A DNA stretch of 64,000 bases. Source: Telmatactis stephensoni. Lineage: Eukaryota; Cnidaria; Anthozoa; Actiniaria; Isophelliidae. Made by a program: the position numbers and the translations under genes. Below are positions 59,101 to 64,000 of the stretch, in pieces. The DNA lies in contig JALIZF010001815.1 in assembly GCA_029948255.1 (NCBI GenBank), forward strand, positions 558,001-622,000, written 5' to 3'. The stretch's first letter is position 1, and each line of letters opens with the position of its first letter. Under the pieces are notes generated by a model that did not search any database, was not told the DNA's origin, and was given only the letters and a program-made list of their open reading frames with translations.

Positions 59101-60393
59101 AATTTTTGTTTTGTAGAATCCAAACAGATGTAGTCTGGCCTACTGTGATATCACATCAGACGGATACCTGATACCAAGTAAGCTTAAGTTCTTAAACTGC
59201 TCATTTAGATAATAGAACTGATAACGCCGCAGAATTTGGTGAATAATAGCCCATTCTAAAGCACTTGTAAGTGAATAGGTATATCTCGAGTAAAAAACTC
59301 GAATTTACATTTTTTATTTGCTCAAAGAGCCTTTTTTTGAAAGCTATTTTGTCAGTTGGCCGCCATCTTGAATTCTTCCTCAGTCTCGAAGCCTTCGAAG
59401 AGTTCGCACAACGCATGACTCTCTAGTGCGTGGCGCTCAAAGGTGACATTGATGAATGAAGGGCATTGTTTTTTATGTTCTCAGCCGATCATAACAAAGC
59501 ATGTTAGGAATTATTGCGCAACTTTTCCGATTTGCTGCACCGATGGGGGAAAAAATGAAAAGAAAACAGAGACACGCCCTGCAAATTTCGACTGGTTTGC
59601 CCTCAGCAACCATGAATAACTCGATGATACATACATGTACTAGAGGACCTTGTAGGTGGCATATTGTTCGGCTACGTAGGCTAGGATGCATGAAGTATTG
59701 TAGATATTATTACTTATAGATTATTATCGATCTTATTATAGCAGGGGATGAGCATACTCCCCCGGATCCACCACCAAGCCTACCCATCATCCCAGAGAAC
59801 GGCAAGCAAAACCATTCACGTCCAAGGCTCAGCTCCAGTTACGATGAACCAGAGGTGGTGATTTTAGATCGAAAACCTAAGCAAACTGTGCTGGAATGTG
59901 ACAAAAATGAATTGAAAAGCCCGGACGACGACAAACAGACGTATCAAGTGCTTGAAGAGGACGCTGAGGAAGGGAACTCTAAGGAATGTGTAAATACTGA
60001 GTATCAAGACAATGAACATCAAAATGAAGATGCGTCTGATATTTATAAAAACGCAACTCCAACGGAGAATTCTGTAAGTACTAAGCTAGAGCAGATTTCG
60101 TATGAGTGTGAAACGGACCGCGTCGTGCTGTGGTATCAGTGCTGTGATGTCTATAAAAACATTCGATTGGCGAAATTCCTGCCGTAACCGTGCTGTGACA
60201 GTGCAGTGCCGTTTGCACAGTCATACGAAATCTAATTTTTACTCAAGATTTACTCTACTCAAGATTCACCAACACGATCGTAAGCACCCAAAGTGTTACT
60301 GTATTCTAATAGCAGCATTGTTTTGTTTCACAGTACTTGGAATTAATCGGTGATGAAGAGACGCAACACCCATTGGAGTCTGAAATTCTCTAA
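53112..60393 (+). CDS. Receptor-cluster gene C: cysteine-rich type I receptor with multi-tyrosine tail
   Basis: Nine exons: 53112-53475, 55597-55856, 56518-56665, 57071-57338, 57936-57964, 58241-58437, 59117-59177, 59745-60073, 60334-60393, in frame, 571 residues. Signal peptide (LNISLVLVALLLAWIKVANS), then eight Cys at 67-111 whose last six keep gene B's CC-x2-C-x-C-x13-C. Exons 2 and 3 align with gene B exons 2 and 3 (SYQLVLN, HIVSIPVKC...SSLYFKVPG). A Thr/Ser stalk precedes the membrane segment at about 313-342 (LLLVILAAILGSLLFIVIGS) and RRKKK. The 225-residue tail has SFYQPL (Y387, fits ITIM S-x-Y-x-x-L), PIYESL (Y406), GYLIP, QTYQVL, EYQDN and IYKNA (YxN, Grb2-type) and a C-terminal YLELIG. 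Exon 8 has tandem NAGNAG acceptors (59741/59744). Inferred phosphotyrosine-docking receptor, paralogue of B; no named family recognised. Confidence 0.85.
53476..55596. other. Gene C intron 1
   Basis: 2.1 kb of AT-rich DNA without a recognised exon or element. A (TTA)n run lies just before the acceptor, near 55570-55588. Confidence 0.5.
55940..56180. repeat. Degenerate CCTATTTTAGA repeat in gene C intron 2
   Basis: Recurring TTACCCTATTTCAAGACC, CTACCCTATTTTAGAGC and TTACCCTTCTTTAGCCC strings indicate about three to four diverged units of 50-60 bp. Confidence 0.5.
56698..56820. repeat. (GAAC)n tetranucleotide microsatellite
   Basis: GAACGAACGAAC runs with GAGC variants about 30 bp after the exon 3 donor of gene C. 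Arg/Ser/Phe/Val frames on the minus strand are artefacts. Confidence 0.93.
57515..57642. mobile_element. GC-rich fold-back in gene C intron 4
   Basis: GTGACACGACGCGA and TCGCGTCGTGTTAGC are inverted around about 100 bp that is much richer in CpG than its surroundings. Confidence 0.55.
58720..59060. repeat. Degenerate GAGGTGTCCACCTTA minisatellite
   Basis: More than a dozen imperfect copies of GAGGTGTCCACCTTACAG/GGGTGTCGTGTCCA in gene C intron 6, preceded by a small GGTACCTGGTACCTGGTGCC cluster. Related strings appear singly at 3310-3390 and 3770-3830. Confidence 0.75.
60087..60257. mobile_element. MITE of the TAGAGCAGATTT family beside a splice donor
   Basis: TAGAGCAGATTTCGTATGAG starts 13 bp after the exon 8 donor (60074) of gene C. 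The right end is extended (CATACGAAATCTA then TACTCTA). Interior GATGTCTATAAAAACATTCG matches the copy at 31267. It fills most of the last intron. Confidence 0.85.
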
Positions 60394-61076
60394 AGGAGAA
60401 GTATGAGATTGCTTGGATATCAGCCGCTGACAACGGGCTCAACAGATGAACCATTCGAGTCGTGCCGAACTCCATGGGAATCTAAGATCTTTGATCTAAA
60501 TATTCGACGCACAAGCTCATGACCTCAAGACAGCTCCAGCTGCGTCTAGCCTGAACAGGCCGGTCTAAGAAAGAGATCAGTTACCTTACTGATGGGGCTA
60601 GTTTTAAAAGACGATGGAGTATAAAAGATTGAGCCGGGGAAACTAGGGATGCCATATACATCAAAGAAGATCGTGTAACTGACACACCCTTCCTTTGGGT
60701 GTCTAGACACATGAAAAGGGTGGGGTCGCGCTCGCTACCCAGGCTCAGACAAACTTAAAAACTCGTCTGTTTTTTGTCGATTATTGAGCACTGTGAGGCA
60801 CGGAAGTGGAATTAAGACTCGCAAGTGATTGTCTGAGCGATTGATTATGATTATGTAGGCTTTTCAAATCTAAATATGTAAATATTTATGTTATTGTTGT
60901 TGTTGTTTTAAAGAATACTGTAGATATCCAAGACTGAACGCATTTCCTTTGAAAAACACCGTCGCACCATGAGATACCGGCATATTAGGCAAGTCAGCTG
61001 GTGTGTGGAATTGCGGGTTGCGGGAATTATAAATACATAGTTATAAACACTAGAATACTGAATCGAGTAAATCAGA

Positions 61077-61082
61077 AATAAA
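61077..61082 (+). terminator. Putative poly(A) signal of gene C
   Basis: AATAAA about 690 bp after the stop. The stretch between holds no other gene and is taken as 3' UTR. Confidence 0.4.
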
Positions 61083-61729
61083 GATTGTACGTACCATAGT
61101 GTATTTTATTATATGGATAACAGTGTTTTACCAGAAACTAGAACACTCGTATTTTCCATATTTTCATTAGTGAAAATGTTAAATATGAAAAAGTTATGTA
61201 CCAAATGTCCCGGATGTACGCGCGCGTCCTAAAAAAAATTTCCGCCAGTTTAAAATTAAACTTATGTTTTTATTTTAGTTTGCCTCAGTTTGTCCATATA
61301 ATAAAATGAACATTACACGTTTGTTTGAAGATATCAATTTTATTTTCTAGTGTTAAAAACAACGTTTTACTTGATCGCTGTCCTTGCTCATACAATATTG
61401 TTTTTACCACTCGAAAATAAAGTTCATATCTTCGTGCCACCGTGTAATATCCTCTACGTATGAGATAGTTACGTTAACCAGTTCTTTATAACATGAAAAT
61501 CGGGTAATTAAAAATAAAGATCGTATTTTTGCAACGTACTGTGGTGTACTGTGTTAGCTACGTTAAGCAGTTCACGTTGCTCAGGCAACGCCCAAACTAA
61601 TCCGTATGAATCTCAAAACACGTTTTGCAACGGCGAGATACGCCGTTTCATGGTGATAATAACTAAAGTTGTGGATAGCGAAAAAGGGAGGGAGAAAAAA
61701 GCATGGTTTTCAATTTCGATTTTCGTGAT
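61083..61729. other. Intergenic DNA after gene C
   Basis: AT-rich. AATAAAGAT-type strings recur near 61077 and 61513. No exon recognised. Confidence 0.4.
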
Positions 61730-61985
61730 GTACATGCAAGCGCAAGCATAAGGATCAAACATTTTCCTTTTCTTGTGCTTGTTCTTGCGTTATCTCAATG
61801 AAAACGGAACATTATGCTGCTTGTTCTTGTGTCCCGTCCATGTTATCTCAATGAAAACGGAACATTATACCGCGCTTCGTCCATGTTATTTTAACGAAAA
61901 TGGAGCATTATAAATTATGCTGCTTGTGCTTGCGTCCATATCTCAATGAAAACGGAGCATTCTGCAGCTTCTTGCGCTTGTACTA
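61730..61985. repeat. Minisatellite, GCTTGTGCTTGCGTCCAT core
   Basis: About four to five units containing ATCTCAATGAAAACGGA, GCATTAT and CTTGTGCTTGCG. It is the reverse complement of the array at 48420-48760, so the two arrays are inverted relative to each other and flank gene C. Confidence 0.8.
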
Positions 61986-62042
61986 GTGAAAACCCAGACT
62001 TTAGAGCAAAAGATGCACAGAATTAATGAAACAAATAGACAG

Positions 62043-62182
62043 CTTTTTCCGTGCTCCGTTCAGTAATACACAGGAAGTGACGAGAGCACGAAAGAAGTGG
62101 AAGGAGGGCTCGTGCTCTCCACACTTCTTGAGTGCTCTCTGCTCTTCCTAAGTGCTGTATTACTGAACGGAGCACGGAAAAA
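62043..62182. mobile_element. Fold-back element, CTTTTTCCGTGCTCCGTTCA ends
   Basis: CCGTGCTCCGTTCAGTAATA and its complement TATTACTGAACGGAGCACGG bound 140 bp. The interior repeats GAGAGCACG / CGTGCTCTC. Confidence 0.85.
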
Positions 62183-64000
62183 CCTGTCCAATTTGCTTAT
62201 ATATATTTTGAAGTAGATATTCAAGGGAAAAAGTTCGATTTTCTCCGTACAAAAATTCAAAAGGTGCGCGGTCGAGCTCGCGCTGCTGACATCGGAAGTG
62301 TGCTCCGTTCTCTTATAAAGCACAGCTTTCAGCCAATCAGAGCGCGCGTATCGACAGGGGTATATAATAAAATGTTATCGATTGCAACCAGGTCTGGGAA
62401 TGTACCGTGTGGACATTTGGCGCAGATGTTGCTGCCTTGGGCTCTTTGGGTGTGTGAAGAGGAGGCCCAAGGGCACAGGAGGCCCAAGCAAGCCTTTAGG
62501 CTCGATTTCTTAGCTGGTCAATGGGAATTCTTTAAAAGGAATTATTTTGAGTCGCGCACTCGTTCAGATCGTGACGCACCGGGCGGGAGTTGAACACTGT
62601 TGAAAAACGCTTCCGTATCAACTTACGTATCATGTAACGCCACACAATGACGTAACAAACTGGATCGTTGGTCAGTCACGGAAGTCCTGCTTATTTTATT
62701 TTTCACTTTTATGGTATAAAGACCATAACCACATCAAAACGCCATATCTTTCCAGATCATCAAACGACCCGGCTCCTTAAGAAGAATCAAATGAGAACAG
62801 AATGGCGCAAAGATGTTACCGAAATTAATTGTAAGGCCACCCACGGGCCGACATGGCTAGCTCAAAGACAAAAATGTTTTGTTTTCATTCAAAACTCGAA
62901 TATATTAAGTTCTTCAGTGAACCAATATTCAACCTAAAATGGTACACTTTTCCTAGCCACAAAAACCGCACAAGCAAATGGTCAAATAACATGAAAATAT
63001 TCTAATGGGAATTACAGCAGTAATTTAAAAAATATTCAGAAACAGCTAGAGAAAAAAAATTGTTTTGTTTTCTTAATCAAAATATTGAAGATATAACGAT
63101 TTGGTCTGGCGAATTGCGACATTTTTCATCATCAGGAACAGCAAAATGTCAGTTTCAACAACCACTGATGTGGAAATTTGAATGAGATCATCAATAGATA
63201 TAAATAAATGTGAAGAAAAAAAACTTCAAGACAATATCAACATGCTGAATATTTATTGTTGAAAAGATGAACTGTATTCCAATAATTTACTACATTTAAA
63301 TGCAACATTGGTATCAGTGTTGATCTTTAAGTTACGACCCAAAGAGTCATAACTATTTACTAGTCCATCTAAAATTCTATATGTAAACATCTTTAAAGAA
63401 GATATTTCCCATGTAATGTACACACAACATTCATACTATTTGTATACTTTAAATGTACATATTATATATATCTGCCCAGGCAAGTGATTTGATTTATTTA
63501 CTTATATTAAGTAAAAATGTTTTCCTTGGAGAAAGAACAGAATTAGCATATTGTTGTTGTGAAGAAGAGTGTAAAAATATGAATTGAGAGTGAAGTGTTG
63601 TGTACATAAATCCAGAAGAAAATCCTTACTATATTTTAACATATTGTTTTAATTTCATAACTTAAACTGTGTATTGTTATACTAAAAAACACAATATTTG
63701 TGATCTTTGAGAGTGGTTTACTTAACCCACAACTGAGAAAATTATAATATGTACTGTAAGTCAAATAGACTAACCAAAGCAATGGAAATGAACTTCACAA
63801 GTGTCTATTAGTCTTCTGTTTTCACAACAGATTGTCATTCACTTGTTCATTTTCATGTGATAAGTAAAGCCATAAACTCTAATCCCAATTCTCACTTCTT
63901 ATATATTTACAGTGCATGTAGGAACAATAGATGAAGCTCAACAGATCTTTAGCTGATCCCAATCTTTTCCCATTTCAAACATTTTTGGGTTATGACTTTG
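62183..64000. other. Right-end intergenic DNA
   Basis: No exon recognised on either strand. After 62900 the sequence is strongly AT-rich. A TTTATT at about 63250 would be AATAAA on the minus strand, so the 3' end of a minus-strand gene lying beyond the window is possible. Confidence 0.35.

Noticed and set aside
62132..62593. 153-codon plus-strand ORF at the right end
   Set aside because: Begins in the arm of a fold-back element and runs through repeat-like DNA; no recognisable domain or splice context.

Overview
This is a eukaryotic nuclear window: AT-rich, intron-dense, with GT-AG introns, no operons and many short inverted-repeat elements. Gene content (ataxin-7-like, Rab29/32-type, caspase, DONSON, and lineage-specific membrane receptors) together with the repeat style fits an anthozoan cnidarian, most likely a stony coral. 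The species assignment is inference. No tRNA, rRNA or CRISPR locus was found.

Left part (1-33.5 kb), conserved cell-biology genes. A satellite built on the AAGATCTT palindrome (1.2-2.15 kb) precedes the 3' eleven recognisable exons of an ataxin-7-like SAGA deubiquitinase-module subunit (+, 4878-14055). After a 4 kb intergenic stretch comes a complete six-exon Rab29/Rab32-family GTPase (+, 18170-21256), then a complete three-exon caspase (+, 23327-26696). The caspase carries no CARD or DED but a short beta-amyloid/RHIM-like motif at its N-terminus. A three-exon DONSON replication-fork gene follows on the minus strand (29374-33523), with a perfect E2F-type site just upstream. All predicted splice junctions keep the reading frame.

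Right part (35-60.4 kb), a cluster of three co-oriented type I membrane proteins of no family I recognise. Gene A (35030-41769) has a Thr/Pro/Ser-rich mucin-like ectodomain and a huge acidic cytoplasmic tail. Genes B (43192-50833) and C (53112-60393) are paralogues with an eight-cysteine N-terminal module (shared core C-C-x2-C-x-C-x13-C), a conserved membrane-proximal ectodomain, one transmembrane segment and tyrosine-rich tails. Gene B contains a textbook-spaced ITAM (YQDL-x6-YQPL), and gene C has an ITIM-like motif plus many YxxL/YxN sites. All three share intron phases around the signal-peptide exon and the small exon after the membrane segment. This looks like a receptor cluster signalling through tyrosine phosphorylation, plausibly in immunity or self-recognition, and is the best candidate here for an undescribed system.

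Repeats: at least 20 fold-back or MITE-like elements, several in recurring families (six copies of one with ends starting TAGAGCAGATTT), a nested insertion, a TTA-flanked Harbinger-like element, tRNA-like SINE heads, and several minisatellites. One 34-bp minisatellite starts inside the ITAM exon and repeats its splice donor. The last 3.6 kb holds gene C's 3' UTR and AT-rich intergenic DNA.
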